From SLAN01 sp964565375 (lineage in GTDB: Bacteria; Spirochaetota; Spirochaetia; DSM-27196; SKKC01), in NCBI GenBank assembly GCA_964565375.1, contig CAZMEV010000001.1, positions 40,105 through 104,104 of the forward strand: a stretch of 64,000 nucleotides of DNA, given 5' to 3'. Of this stretch, positions 44,070-52,606 are shown in pieces. The notes under the pieces were generated by a model, which did no database searches, was not told where the DNA came from, and worked only from the letters and a program-made list of their open reading frames with translations. Every line of letters begins with the position of its first letter. Position 1 is the stretch's first letter. Both the position numbers and the translations under genes were made by a program.

Positions 44070-45179
44070 TTATTCCATCCGATTGTTCGGACTGCCAATG
44101 TAGAGGCTCTTGAGCGTGCTTTCTATCTCGAGAAAGGTGTCCACGACGCCAGGGTCGAACTGGGTGCCACGGCCGTTCCGTATAATCTCGACACTGTATT
44201 CGTGGCTGAATGCATGCTTGTAAGGACGTTCCGATCTCAGTGCGTCATACACATCGGCCACCGCCATAATACGTGCCGGCAACGGAATGTCCTCGCCGGA
44301 AAGCCTGTCGGGGTAACCTCTGCCGTCATATCGCTCATGGTGAGATCGGGCGACGAGCTTGCCCATGTTAAGAAATGCATTTCCGTCGTACGAGGCGGTA
44401 GCCGCTCCAAGGGTGTCGGAGCCGATAACAGTGTGGGTTTTCATTATCGAGAACTCCTCATCAGTCAGCTTTCCCGGTTTTCGAAGGATGGAGTCAGGTA
44501 TGCCCACTTTACCGATATCGTGGAGGGAAGCTGCCTGATACAGATTCCGTACAAATGTGTTATCGATGGTGTTCCGATAAGCGGGAACTGCCTGCATCTG
44601 ACCGGCAATGTTCCTGCAGAGTAAACGCGTTCTTTCAATATGATGACCAGTTTCGTCATCGCGCGATTCCGCAAGCTCCGAAAGGGCGATAATTGTCGCT
44701 ATCTGTGATTCAGAGATCTCTGCTGCCTTCAGTTGCACCTGTTTCTGAAGCTTGTCGTTATGGTGCTCGATCTCCCGTTTCAGCGTATGTAGCTCAAGGT
44801 GTGTTTCGACTCGGGACCGCACTTCTTCGGCGTGAAATGGTTTTGTAATAAAATCCCGTCCACCACAAGAGAAAGCCTTAACCTTCTCCTGTGGATCAGA
44901 AATAGCGCTGATAAACAGGACGGGAATGTCCCGTAATTGCGGATGCTCTTTGAGACGCCGGCATACTTCGAACCCGTCCATTTCCGGCATGGTAATATCA
45001 AGGAGCACAAGGTCCGGTATGTTTCGTTCAGCGCTGCGCAGCGCGCGGTCGGCTTTCGTAAACGCGAGAACTCTGTATAGTTCAGGGTCGAGCAGCTCTC
45101 GCAGAAGGTGGAGATTGTCCGGAAGATCATCGACGATCATAACCGTCGGGCGTTTCAAGTCCTGGTGATGTTCGTTCAC
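44070..45179 (-). CDS. Response regulator with HD-GYP output domain
   Basis: 369 residues from GTG 45179, with GGATAGGAAC as ribosome binding site; a TTG at 45209 inside the preceding gene is the alternative. Receiver domain: VMIVDDLPDNLHLLREL, LVLLDITMPEMDGFEVC (phospho-Asp), CGGRDFITKPF (Lys). A coiled linker (REIEHHNDKLQKQVQLKAAE) leads to HD-GYP: AASLHDIGKVGIPDSIL and HHERYDGRGYPDRLSGED. It should degrade cyclic-di-GMP when phosphorylated. It follows the hybrid kinase with a 4-bp gap and is its likely partner. Confidence 0.93.
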   Translation of the reverse strand: MNEHHQDLKRPTVMIVDDLPDNLHLLRELLDPELYRVLAFTKADRALRSAERNIPDLVLLDITMPEMDGFEVCRRLKEHPQLRDIPVLFISAISDPQEKVKAFSCGGRDFITKPFHAEEVRSRVETHLELHTLKREIEHHNDKLQKQVQLKAAEISESQIATIIALSELAESRDDETGHHIERTRLLCRNIAGQMQAVPAYRNTIDNTFVRNLYQAASLHDIGKVGIPDSILRKPGKLTDEEFSIMKTHTVIGSDTLGAATASYDGNAFLNMGKLVARSHHERYDGRGYPDRLSGEDIPLPARIMAVADVYDALRSERPYKHAFSHEYSVEIIRNGRGTQFDPGVVDTFLEIESTLKSLYIGSPNNRME

Positions 45180-45183
45180 GTTC

Positions 45184-46575
45184 CTATCCAGTTTGCTCGA
45201 GTAGTTCAATCATCGCATCGTAATCGAAGCGATCGAAAAGCGATTTCAGGCGATACCCGTCGGTAGGGTTGCTGCCCGAGATTTCCTTCAATAGTTCGTT
45301 CATACGTCCAATGTCCCCGTCCTGGGCAGCTTCGATCAGTGACGATCTTATGTCGGAAGAGATGTTGGTAATGGGCTCAGTTGCTGATTGCGTATCAACA
45401 GTCTCATCACTGGATGTATGCGCGAGTCGCGGTGTTTCCCGGATGTAGTCGATTCCGAGGCCCTCCGCCAGGATCTCGAAAAGCTCATGTGGTTTGAACG
45501 GTTTTCGCAAATACGCGTCTACACCTGATAGAAGAATGGCGTCTTCGTCGTCATCGAATGCACTCGCTGTGACCGCTACAATGAGTGGCGTTTTACTGTC
45601 GAATGTCCTGCGCAAAACCTCCGTTGTCTCGTAACCATCCATAACGGGCATGCGCATGTCCATGAGTACCGCATCCGGAATTCTTTGCCTGCATTTACGA
45701 AGCGCTTCTTCGCCGTTTGCAGCATACTCCAGGTCGAATCCAACGGGGGAGAGTAACTCGGCGATTAAGTCGCGATTGTCCGCGCTGTCGTCAACTACAA
45801 GAATTGTACGTTTACCTGCATCGGGTTTGAGATGTACGACCGTTGGCTCGACCTCGTGGTCCATGTCGATGCCGTCTGCGTAACCAAGTTGTACCTCGAA
45901 CCGGAATAAACTCCCGACACCAATTTCACTGGAAACTGTGAGATTGCCGTTCATCATGTGCACGTATTGTTTGCAGATCGGTAATCCCAATCCTGTTCCG
46001 CCGTCGGAGAGGCCGGCATCGGACTGATAGAATGTTTCAAAGAGTTTGTCGATTTCGTCAGACTCGATCCCTGGCCCGGTATCTTCGACTTCACACTCAA
46101 CGATGAATCCCTGGTCGTTTCGTTCGGGGGCGTTGAGCATATCATCGTCTATTGAAACGGCCTGTGGACGTAGTCGCACGGCGACGCCGCCTTGACGAGT
46201 ATATTTTACGGAGTTGCCTATCAGGTTCACGAGTATCTGACGTAGTTTACCGCTGTCGCCTGTTGCGTACTGAGGCAATGACTCATCGACCTCGAACAGA
46301 AGTTGAAGTTCTTTCCCTTTCGCGCGCGACTCGAATATGGCCTGGACATCCCGAAGGAGCTCCCTCAGGTCGAATCGCTCGGACTTCAGCTCAGCTTTTC
46401 CGGCCTCGATCTTCGAAATATCGAGTATATCGTTAACGAGATGAAGAAGGTGATTGCTGCTGCGGGCGATAGTTTCTACATGTTCGAGTTGCTTCGGATT
46501 AAGTGTATGATCGCGGGAAAGTATCTGTGCGAAACCGAGAATGCTGTTCATCGGAGTGCGTATTTCGTGACTCAT
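45184..46575 (-). CDS. Hybrid histidine kinase, 3' part (HisKA-HATPase-REC), split from its sensor by an amber codon
   Basis: 463 codons from the first in-frame ATG, which lies right at the H-box (MSHEIRTPMNSILGF), so this start would remove the first part of the dimerisation helix. Then N-box NLIGNSVKYTRQGG, G1 VEDTGPGI, G2 GGTGLGLPICKQ, receiver ILVVDDSADNRDLIA, VLMDMRMPVMDGYETTE and YLRKPFKPHELFEIL, and a C-terminal helical part that looks like an HPt remnant without its His. The frame continues upstream with SIAKSRFLAK up to a TAG at 46636-46638, beyond which the sensor part is in the same frame. Confidence 0.85.
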   Translation of the reverse strand: MSHEIRTPMNSILGFAQILSRDHTLNPKQLEHVETIARSSNHLLHLVNDILDISKIEAGKAELKSERFDLRELLRDVQAIFESRAKGKELQLLFEVDESLPQYATGDSGKLRQILVNLIGNSVKYTRQGGVAVRLRPQAVSIDDDMLNAPERNDQGFIVECEVEDTGPGIESDEIDKLFETFYQSDAGLSDGGTGLGLPICKQYVHMMNGNLTVSSEIGVGSLFRFEVQLGYADGIDMDHEVEPTVVHLKPDAGKRTILVVDDSADNRDLIAELLSPVGFDLEYAANGEEALRKCRQRIPDAVLMDMRMPVMDGYETTEVLRRTFDSKTPLIVAVTASAFDDDEDAILLSGVDAYLRKPFKPHELFEILAEGLGIDYIRETPRLAHTSSDETVDTQSATEPITNISSDIRSSLIEAAQDGDIGRMNELLKEISGSNPTDGYRLKSLFDRFDYDAMIELLEQTG

Positions 46576-46635
46576 TTTGGCTAGAAACCGGCTTTTTGCT
46601 ATGCTTGCGGCCTCAGCCCGTTTTTTCTCTTCGGC

Positions 46636-47457
46636 CTAAAGTCTCGAGCTCTCTTCCAGCCTTTCACGGGTGAGGTGATATTCGGTTATATCCGTGAACA
46701 CTGTTGCAAACTCACCGGGGGCTGTCTGGAATGCAGACACGGAATAGTAGCGATCCAGTTCCACCGAGTAATCTTCGAATTCCAGAGATTCTCCGTGCAG
46801 CGCTGTCCGTGCGTATCGTCGTATCCAGCTGTTTTCCAGGTTCGGGAGTACATCCGTTGCGAGCTTGCCAACGATCTGTTCTGAAAGAAGGCCGGTGTGC
46901 CGTTCGAAAGCCGGATTCACTGCGATAAAACGGTAATCCACAGGCTCGCCGTTCTCGTTACAGATGATCTTATGCAGTGCGAAGGCGTCAAGCATCTGGG
47001 TGAATAACGACCTGTACCGAGTTTCCGCTTCCAGTTGTGCTGTGATGTCCCAGCCGACAGCCATTACCGAGTTCAGAGTATGGTCGTTGTTCAACTCCGG
47101 TATGAACCGAAGCGAAAACGTCCGTGATGTACCTTCGAAATCTATTGTACACGTAGATTCAAACGTTGAACCTGTCGTGCACACCATGCGTACACCATTT
47201 GTCCAGATCCCGTCTTGCCCCGGCAGTAAACCGGATGAGTCTAAAAGCGCATCTTCTGATTTTTTATCGCTTGCGTAGTCTGAACACGAGGTGGACGCAA
47301 TGATCTCCCTGGCTCTCTCCGAAGCAATGATAATACTGCCGTCACAGTTGAAACGTATAACGATGTCAGCCGCGTACTCAAAAAGAATCCGATAGGACTG
47401 TTCATTCTGAAAACAGTCGACAGCCGTACCCTGCTCGTTGTTCTGTGTATTTCCCAT
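46636..47457 (-). CDS. Hybrid histidine kinase, 5' part (two PAS domains), ends at in-frame TAG
   Basis: 273 residues. Two PAS domains: the first about 20-145 (SYRILFEYAADIVIRFNCDG ... VMAVGWDITAQLEAE) and the second about 150-265 (RSLFTQMLDAFALHKIICNE ... YRFIAVNPAFERHTGLL, FATVFTDITEYHLTRERLEE). It ends ESSRL-stop, and the codons after the stop (AEEKKRAEAASIAKSRF) are the usual linker into HisKA. So it is one gene with the downstream frame, cut by one nonsense codon, perhaps from AAG or CAG. It could still make a stand-alone sensor if reinitiation occurs. Confidence 0.85.
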   Translation of the reverse strand: MGNTQNNEQGTAVDCFQNEQSYRILFEYAADIVIRFNCDGSIIIASERAREIIASTSCSDYASDKKSEDALLDSSGLLPGQDGIWTNGVRMVCTTGSTFESTCTIDFEGTSRTFSLRFIPELNNDHTLNSVMAVGWDITAQLEAETRYRSLFTQMLDAFALHKIICNENGEPVDYRFIAVNPAFERHTGLLSEQIVGKLATDVLPNLENSWIRRYARTALHGESLEFEDYSVELDRYYSVSAFQTAPGEFATVFTDITEYHLTRERLEESSRL

Positions 47458-47806
47458 GGTAATCCTGATTTAAGATGTCAACTATCGGATTGCAGCTATC
47501 CCTGCATGGTTAAAAAGGGCCCGAATTTGCCACTCAAGGGATTCGAAGCAAAACGCATGCCAAAAAGGTCTTGATGCTGCAGGTTGTGCCGGCCGAAATA
47601 CTTACGCGATTCAGGATGGAGATGGCCATGGGCTTGTGTGGTATAGGCGCCATGCAATTTCGATAATTATGCAAAATGGATATGTATTTTGCATAGCCGG
47701 TCGGCCGGCTGTATACGACCGTATGGAGTCGTCCTTAAAGCATGAGTGCGAAGTCGCTCGGACCTGTTTGCTTCAACTGAGATTTACCGCTACTCTCATC
47801 CGCACA
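47458..47806. other. Intergenic region between split kinase and epimerase
   Basis: 349 bp without a supported gene; the plus frame open from 47636 has no protein-like composition before the epimerase ATG at 47807. It holds the divergent control sites for both genes, including the long palindrome at 47668-47695. Confidence 0.5.
47668..47695. promoter_or_regulatory. 10-bp-arm palindrome, operator candidate
   Basis: TATGCAAAAT (47668-47677) and ATTTTGCATA (47686-47695) are perfect arms around the eight-base centre GGATATGT. A further half-site CATGCAATTT lies at 47651-47660. Its size fits a dimeric helix-turn-helix regulator (LacI, GntR or AraC type); it is 111 bases before the epimerase start. 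Confidence 0.5.
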
Positions 47807-48670
47807 ATGAAAATTCTTGTTACAGGAAGCAGTGGAAAAGTGGGGCGGTTCACCGTACGGGAACTCGCCGAAGCAGGGCACGAGGTCGTGCATGTAGACC
47901 GTACCCGGCCGCCGGAGGATCTTCCCGGCGAGTGGCGGGAGGCCGACCTCACCGATGCCGGGGCGGTCTACGACATCTTTCATCAGGTAAAACCGGACTG
48001 GGTCTGCCAGATTGCGGCGAATCCGGACCCGCAGCACTTCCCGGGCCCGCAGATTTTTCGCAACAACGTCATGACCACATTTAACGTCATGAGCGCAGCC
48101 GGTGATGTCGGGGCCACGAGGCTCATCTATGCGGGCAGTGAAATGGCCACCGGATGGCTTACTACCGACGAACATCCGCCGAAGATACCCTTCACCGAAG
48201 ACGACCGTATCGACTCTCCGAACCCGTACGCGCAGAGCAAGTATCTCGGCGAAAGTATTGCCGACGGCATGGTGCCGCGGTTCCCCGGCATGAGCCTGGT
48301 CACCCTGCGCATTAACAACGTAATCGTGCCGGGCGGGCCGCACGGCTACGACGTGCTCGAATACCGCCGGGCCAATTATCCGCATGAGGGCAGCGCGAAT
48401 TACTGGAGTTATGTTGATGTTCGCGACGTTGCCCGTGCATTCCGCGCGGCGCTCGAAGGAAAAAGCTCGGGCCACGAAGTGTTTCTCGTTGCCGCGGCCG
48501 ATACCTGTCTCGACGTTCCGATTCAGAAAGCGTTCCGCGACCGCTTCGGTGAGGACGGTCCGTTTGTAGAGGGGCACGGCGAGTTTGACTCTGCATTCGA
48601 CTGCTCCCGCATTCGCGAATGGTTCGGCTGGGAAGCGAAGTACAGCTGGCGCAACGAGCCCACCGGTTGA
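47807..48670 (+). CDS. NAD-dependent epimerase/dehydratase (extended SDR)
   Basis: 287 residues from ATG 47807. Cofactor motif LVTGSSGKVGRF at the N-terminus, acidic residue HVDRTRP for NAD preference, AGSEMATGW in place of the usual Ser-Ser-Ser, and catalytic NPYAQSKYLGE (Tyr-x-x-x-Lys). YWSYVDVRDVARAF is the C-terminal family motif. It modifies a nucleotide sugar or similar substrate. The MFS transporter gene starts 49 bp downstream, so both may serve one carbohydrate. No strong ribosome binding site. Confidence 0.92.
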   Translation: MKILVTGSSGKVGRFTVRELAEAGHEVVHVDRTRPPEDLPGEWREADLTDAGAVYDIFHQVKPDWVCQIAANPDPQHFPGPQIFRNNVMTTFNVMSAAGDVGATRLIYAGSEMATGWLTTDEHPPKIPFTEDDRIDSPNPYAQSKYLGESIADGMVPRFPGMSLVTLRINNVIVPGGPHGYDVLEYRRANYPHEGSANYWSYVDVRDVARAFRAALEGKSSGHEVFLVAAADTCLDVPIQKAFRDRFGEDGPFVEGHGEFDSAFDCSRIREWFGWEAKYSWRNEPTG

Positions 48671-48719
48671 AGCGCTTCCCGTCACAAGGCGGATACGCTC
48701 GTTCCAACGGAGACATTGC

Positions 48720-50006
48720 TTGAACCGCGAACGAATTGCATGGGTGGCCAACGGTGGACTTGTGGTCGCCGGTCTCACGATTACCGCGCTTGGCCCGGCA
48801 CTTCCGTTTCTTATCCGGGAGTACGGGCTCTCGCTGACACTCGCCGGAACGGTCTTCGGGTTTTTCGCCGGCGGCCGTATTTCAACGGTGTTTGTGAGCC
48901 TTTTGATCGCCGAGCGATTCAACCGGAAAACACTTCTGGCGTTTGGGCACGGAGGGTTCGCACTCGGACTCATCGGCTTTTCGCTCGGTGTCACCTGGTG
49001 GATGCACCTGGTCGCGATCGCGATTGCCGGAGCGGGTTATGGGCTGACCGATGTACTGTCAAATGCGGTCGTTGCAGAGATATACCCCGAGCGACGGGGA
49101 TTTGCGCTTAATCGTCTGCAGGCGTATTACGGGGTCGGCTGCATCCTCGGGCCGGTATTTGCTGCGGTCATTCTTGGCCTGGCGCTGAGCTGGCGGCTCA
49201 TTTTTGCTGTCGCCGCGGTGGTTGCACTCGCGGTTACCGCGTTCACGCTTTCGACCTCGTTCGCAAAATCGGCTGGATCGCGGTATCCTCATGATTTCCC
49301 GGAAGGCATGCGGCAGGTATCCGGCGTAGCAGGGACGTCAGGTAATCCCGGGATGCCCGGGCGCGACAGCGGTGCTCAAGGAGCCCCGGGGAAACCATCA
49401 ACCAGTATACGACTCGGCTTCCTCCGCCGGCCGGCACTGCTGATCCCTGCCTTTGCTGTGGGTATGTACACCGGCGTGGGCAACGGGCTTATCGGCTGGA
49501 TCAACACGTATTTCGAGGAAATGCTTCAGGCGCCTGCGGTGGTGGCGACCATTGTGCTGCTCGGCTACAACGGCGGCATTACGATCGGAAGGTTCCTTGG
49601 AAGCCGCTATTCCGACCGGCTCGGCTACGGACGCACCATTATTCTGAACAGTATTGCTGCAGCCGTGTGTCTGGGGACCGGCGCTTTGACTCCCTCGGTA
49701 CCGCTCGGTGCGCTGTCGTTCGTGCTCACAGGACTGTTCCTTGCAGGAGTTGCACCGACGGCCATGGCTGCAGCTACCTCGCTGCTGCCGAATCGCGCTG
49801 GGGCGGTATCATCGCGAATGTTCGTGTTCGGCGCCGGAGGATCGCTGGTTATTCCCTTTTCCATGGGGGTAGCAGGTGATCTGTTCTCACTGCAGGTCGG
49901 TATGGGGGTTGCTGCACTGCTGGTGATGACGATTGCGCCGGTCACCGCATTCCTCAGCCGGGCGACCGCGCGCGACGGTGGACGAAGTGTGAAGCGCGCG
50001 GCGTGA
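48720..50006 (+). CDS. MFS transporter with collagen-like central loop
   Basis: 428 residues, start TTG 48720 chosen because GGAG lies nine bases before it and the protein begins NRERIAWVANGG. Twelve membrane helices are expected (LTITALGPALPFLI to ALLVMTIAPVTAFL). Between helices 6 and 7 (nt about 49322-49398) is a loop of Gly-x-y triplets: GVAGTSGNPGMPGRD and GAQGAPGKP. Motif A-like GRFLGSRYSDRLGYGRT lies in the second half. Sugar or organic-acid transport is likely given the epimerase upstream, but no substrate can be assigned. Confidence 0.88.
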   Translation: MNRERIAWVANGGLVVAGLTITALGPALPFLIREYGLSLTLAGTVFGFFAGGRISTVFVSLLIAERFNRKTLLAFGHGGFALGLIGFSLGVTWWMHLVAIAIAGAGYGLTDVLSNAVVAEIYPERRGFALNRLQAYYGVGCILGPVFAAVILGLALSWRLIFAVAAVVALAVTAFTLSTSFAKSAGSRYPHDFPEGMRQVSGVAGTSGNPGMPGRDSGAQGAPGKPSTSIRLGFLRRPALLIPAFAVGMYTGVGNGLIGWINTYFEEMLQAPAVVATIVLLGYNGGITIGRFLGSRYSDRLGYGRTIILNSIAAAVCLGTGALTPSVPLGALSFVLTGLFLAGVAPTAMAAATSLLPNRAGAVSSRMFVFGAGGSLVIPFSMGVAGDLFSLQVGMGVAALLVMTIAPVTAFLSRATARDGGRSVKRAA

Positions 50007-50064
50007 CCGCGACTCACATTGAACTTCGCTACCCCGCGTGATACCGTTCTCTCGTAATTGCCGT

Positions 50065-50733
50065 ATGAATACATTCAAGGGTGCAGCTGTGGTGCTGGCG
50101 CTGGTGGCCGGGGTATTCGTGCTGCCGGTCGGCGCCGAGGATAATCGGCTTTCCATTCCTGATAATACCGACGTTCAGTCTCTTCTCGAAAATCCGACCG
50201 CGATAGACTGGGAAGTCGACACGAGCCCGGATCCTCCTGCTACGACTGCAGCACTCGGAGATATGCATGCGGTGTATCCGGTCCGCGCGCATGACTTCTG
50301 GCAGGTTGTTCGCGACTACAACAACTATACCGACTTCGCTCCGCGCGTTGAACAGAGCAGGGCCGATCGCGTGGGGGATGATCCGCCGAGGTTCGAACAT
50401 CGGCTTGAGCTGTCGTTTCGGGTGCTGGGCTTCGGGGCCGACTACGAGTACTACCTGGATGTCGTTGAGCCGGCCCTTGAAGACGGGGAGTTCGCTATGA
50501 CCTATGAGCTTTCCCGGTCGCTCGACGGCAAGCTGCATGACGTTACCGGGTCGTGGTACATTTCGGAGATTCAGGTCGATGGAGAACCGCATACGTACGC
50601 CCGTTACGTGAACAGGATCTATTTTGCAGAGGATCAGTTCGGAATGCGGATGGCGCTGCGGTCACTCGGACGCCGGGACCTGATTAATACCATGAATGCT
50701 ATGTACGAAGAGACTCGCTCGCGCGGCGGGTGA
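50065..50733 (+). CDS. Secreted START/SRPBCC-like protein
   Basis: 222 residues from ATG 50065. Signal peptide MNTFKGAAVVLALVAGV..., cleavage near VGA-EDN. The mature part is a START/polyketide-cyclase-like fold (VYPVRAHDFWQVVRDYNNYT, DFAPRVEQSRADRVG, FRVLGFGADYEYYLDVVEP, SLDGKLHDVTGSWYIS), a hydrophobic-ligand-binding cup. It probably binds a lipid in the periplasm. Its stop overlaps the upstream end of the next gene's frame; the two are probably co-transcribed. Confidence 0.85.
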   Translation: MNTFKGAAVVLALVAGVFVLPVGAEDNRLSIPDNTDVQSLLENPTAIDWEVDTSPDPPATTAALGDMHAVYPVRAHDFWQVVRDYNNYTDFAPRVEQSRADRVGDDPPRFEHRLELSFRVLGFGADYEYYLDVVEPALEDGEFAMTYELSRSLDGKLHDVTGSWYISEIQVDGEPHTYARYVNRIYFAEDQFGMRMALRSLGRRDLINTMNAMYEETRSRGG

Positions 50734-50756
50734 TCGAACGGGAGACGGGTAAGGGA

Positions 50757-52406
50757 ATGATGCCGAGGGTGTGGTCTGTACTTCTACTGGTACTGTTCGC
50801 TGTTCAGGCGAACGCGGCTCCGGGCGATTCCCGGAATCTGAATAACGTCTCCGGTCTCGACGACGGGCAGCGCGGCATGACCGCACAGAGCCTCACCGAA
50901 GATCTTGTCGTCGGCCTCTACACGAATGTAAATCTTGTTGATTCTCCGCGTGAGCCGGTGGAGTTTTTTCATGAGCTTGGCGCAACCCTGGATTTCGAAT
51001 CAGGGCCCTTCGGGCTCGCCCTGGATTTTTCCGTCCTGAATGACGACCGCTATTCTACCTCCGAGCCGGTGACTATGCTCGGCTATCGTTTCGACCTGCG
51101 TGAAGGGCTTGTGACGCTCGACTTTGACCCCGTACACATCAAGGGAGGACGAACCCGCCACCGTGATGAAGTGGATACCCCGTATTCAATGTTCATTTCT
51201 TCATATGAAGACGGTTATAACCCGGTGATACTCGAGTTTGCCTACGAGGGTGAGCGGTTTTTCTACCGCACCCGATGGATCGAGGTGAACCGCGAATCCG
51301 ACCTGTATGGCCGGCGGGTCCCGGTGGAGGGTGCGAATAACAACGGGGATCCGCAGAACATCTATCCGTGGGATGATATTGCCGAACGATACGGAGACGG
51401 TGACGAGGAGACGGGGTCCGGATACACAACAAAGCCGTTCGACCGCGGTGCGAACTACATGGTCATGGGGGTTAACCTCGGTGACTGGCGGGTCGGCTTT
51501 CAGGAGTCGGTCCTGTACATAAACGAGGTCTTCAACCCCGAGTATTTCCTGAGTCCCATTCCGCAGTACTTCACCCGTTTGTACGGTACAAAGGGGGCCG
51601 CAGATCCGGGCGTGCCGTGGCGGCAGCGGGAAGATCCCAACATTCACATGGGCTTTTTCACCGATGTAACAAAGCCCGAGTGGCGGGCGTACTTCCAGTT
51701 CATAATGGGAGATATTAACCTCGACTTTCTCACCTACGAGGAGCGTACCCAGCCGCAGAAGTGGGCCTGGTCGATCGGGGGAGAACGGGAGACGCAGTAC
51801 GGCACCTTCGGCCTGTTTCACGGTGGAGCAACGCGATACATTTTCGCCGCAACGAGTGTGGATGCAAGCCGCGATCTGTACAGCTCCCAGCGCTACGAGT
51901 ATACGTACTGGCCGGATGTGAAATTCCCGCATGCAGACGGAGACCGCCTCATTGATTACCGGGAGAACTATATCGGGTACAAGTACGGGGAAAACAACGT
52001 TGCCCTCATGCTTACCTACGAGAATGACTTCGAGCGGTTTCACCTCGACTCCATGGCCGAGATGGTTGTCTCCGGTGCAAAATCGCCTGCTAATCCGTGG
52101 CACGAATACAAACAGCGTCCGGGCAGAAGCGACGGCCGCGATGCGAATCCGCCGTTGCACATTTTCATGCTCGACGAGTGGCCGCTGGAGTGGACCTTCC
52201 GGCTCGGTGCGGATGTAAGTCGGTCATTCGGTCCATGGACGGCGAGTATCGGCGGACTTGTGGGAGGGGTGTTTAACGAGCTTGAATATGAGGCGATCAA
52301 CACATGGGATGCGCCGGAGCCGGGCCGCTACGTACCCGGCGATACGAGCAGGCCGCTGTTCGGGGTGAATCTGGGACTTCGCTACAGCTACGAGCCACGC
52401 TGGTAG
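50757..52406 (+). CDS. Large outer-membrane-like secreted protein
   Basis: About 549 residues from ATG 50757 (an ATG at 50760 and a GTG at 50730 are alternatives). Signal peptide MPRVWSVLLLVLFAVQANA-APG. The mature part is rich in aromatic, alternating beta strands with conserved-looking patches TLDFDPVHIKGGRTRHRDEV, NYMVMGVNLGDWRVGFQESV and YINEVFNPEYFLSPIPQYFT, and ends in a strand-like LGLRYSYEPRW (terminal aromatic residue). It probably forms a beta-barrel of 16 or more strands; family unknown, but similar in style to the next gene. Confidence 0.8.
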   Translation: MMPRVWSVLLLVLFAVQANAAPGDSRNLNNVSGLDDGQRGMTAQSLTEDLVVGLYTNVNLVDSPREPVEFFHELGATLDFESGPFGLALDFSVLNDDRYSTSEPVTMLGYRFDLREGLVTLDFDPVHIKGGRTRHRDEVDTPYSMFISSYEDGYNPVILEFAYEGERFFYRTRWIEVNRESDLYGRRVPVEGANNNGDPQNIYPWDDIAERYGDGDEETGSGYTTKPFDRGANYMVMGVNLGDWRVGFQESVLYINEVFNPEYFLSPIPQYFTRLYGTKGAADPGVPWRQREDPNIHMGFFTDVTKPEWRAYFQFIMGDINLDFLTYEERTQPQKWAWSIGGERETQYGTFGLFHGGATRYIFAATSVDASRDLYSSQRYEYTYWPDVKFPHADGDRLIDYRENYIGYKYGENNVALMLTYENDFERFHLDSMAEMVVSGAKSPANPWHEYKQRPGRSDGRDANPPLHIFMLDEWPLEWTFRLGADVSRSFGPWTASIGGLVGGVFNELEYEAINTWDAPEPGRYVPGDTSRPLFGVNLGLRYSYEPRW

Positions 52407-52425
52407 CTGGAGAAGCCCCGGCAGC

Positions 52426-52497
52426 CCCAGCAGTCTGAGAAGTCCCAGCGGTCTAAAAAGCCCCAGCAGTCTGAGAAGTCCCAGCGGTCCAAAAAAC
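52426..52497. repeat. Four 18-bp tandem repeat units
   Basis: Two types of 18-bp unit alternate: CCCCAGCAGTCTGAGAAG and TCCCAGCGGTCTAAAAAG, each twice (last copy with two changes), giving two 36-bp higher-order units. They lie in the 160-bp gap between the two large envelope genes and are not in a supported gene. Confidence 0.9.
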
Positions 52498-52606
52498 CAG
52501 CGGTACGAAAACCCGAGTGGCACCTGTTGTTCGATTGCGCACAGGGTAAACCCGCGCGCTTTTCGGCTACATGCGTCGTCCGGTTTGTGATAATATTCGA
52601 CGCAGT

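Noticed and set aside
47500..47560. Possible tRNA T-arm-like GATTCGAA
   Set aside because: No acceptor stem, anticodon arm or CCA could be fitted around it.
47735..48994. Minus-strand 419-codon frame over the epimerase and MFS genes
   Set aside because: It covers parts of two good genes and the translation is Arg/Pro/Ala-rich without domain signals.
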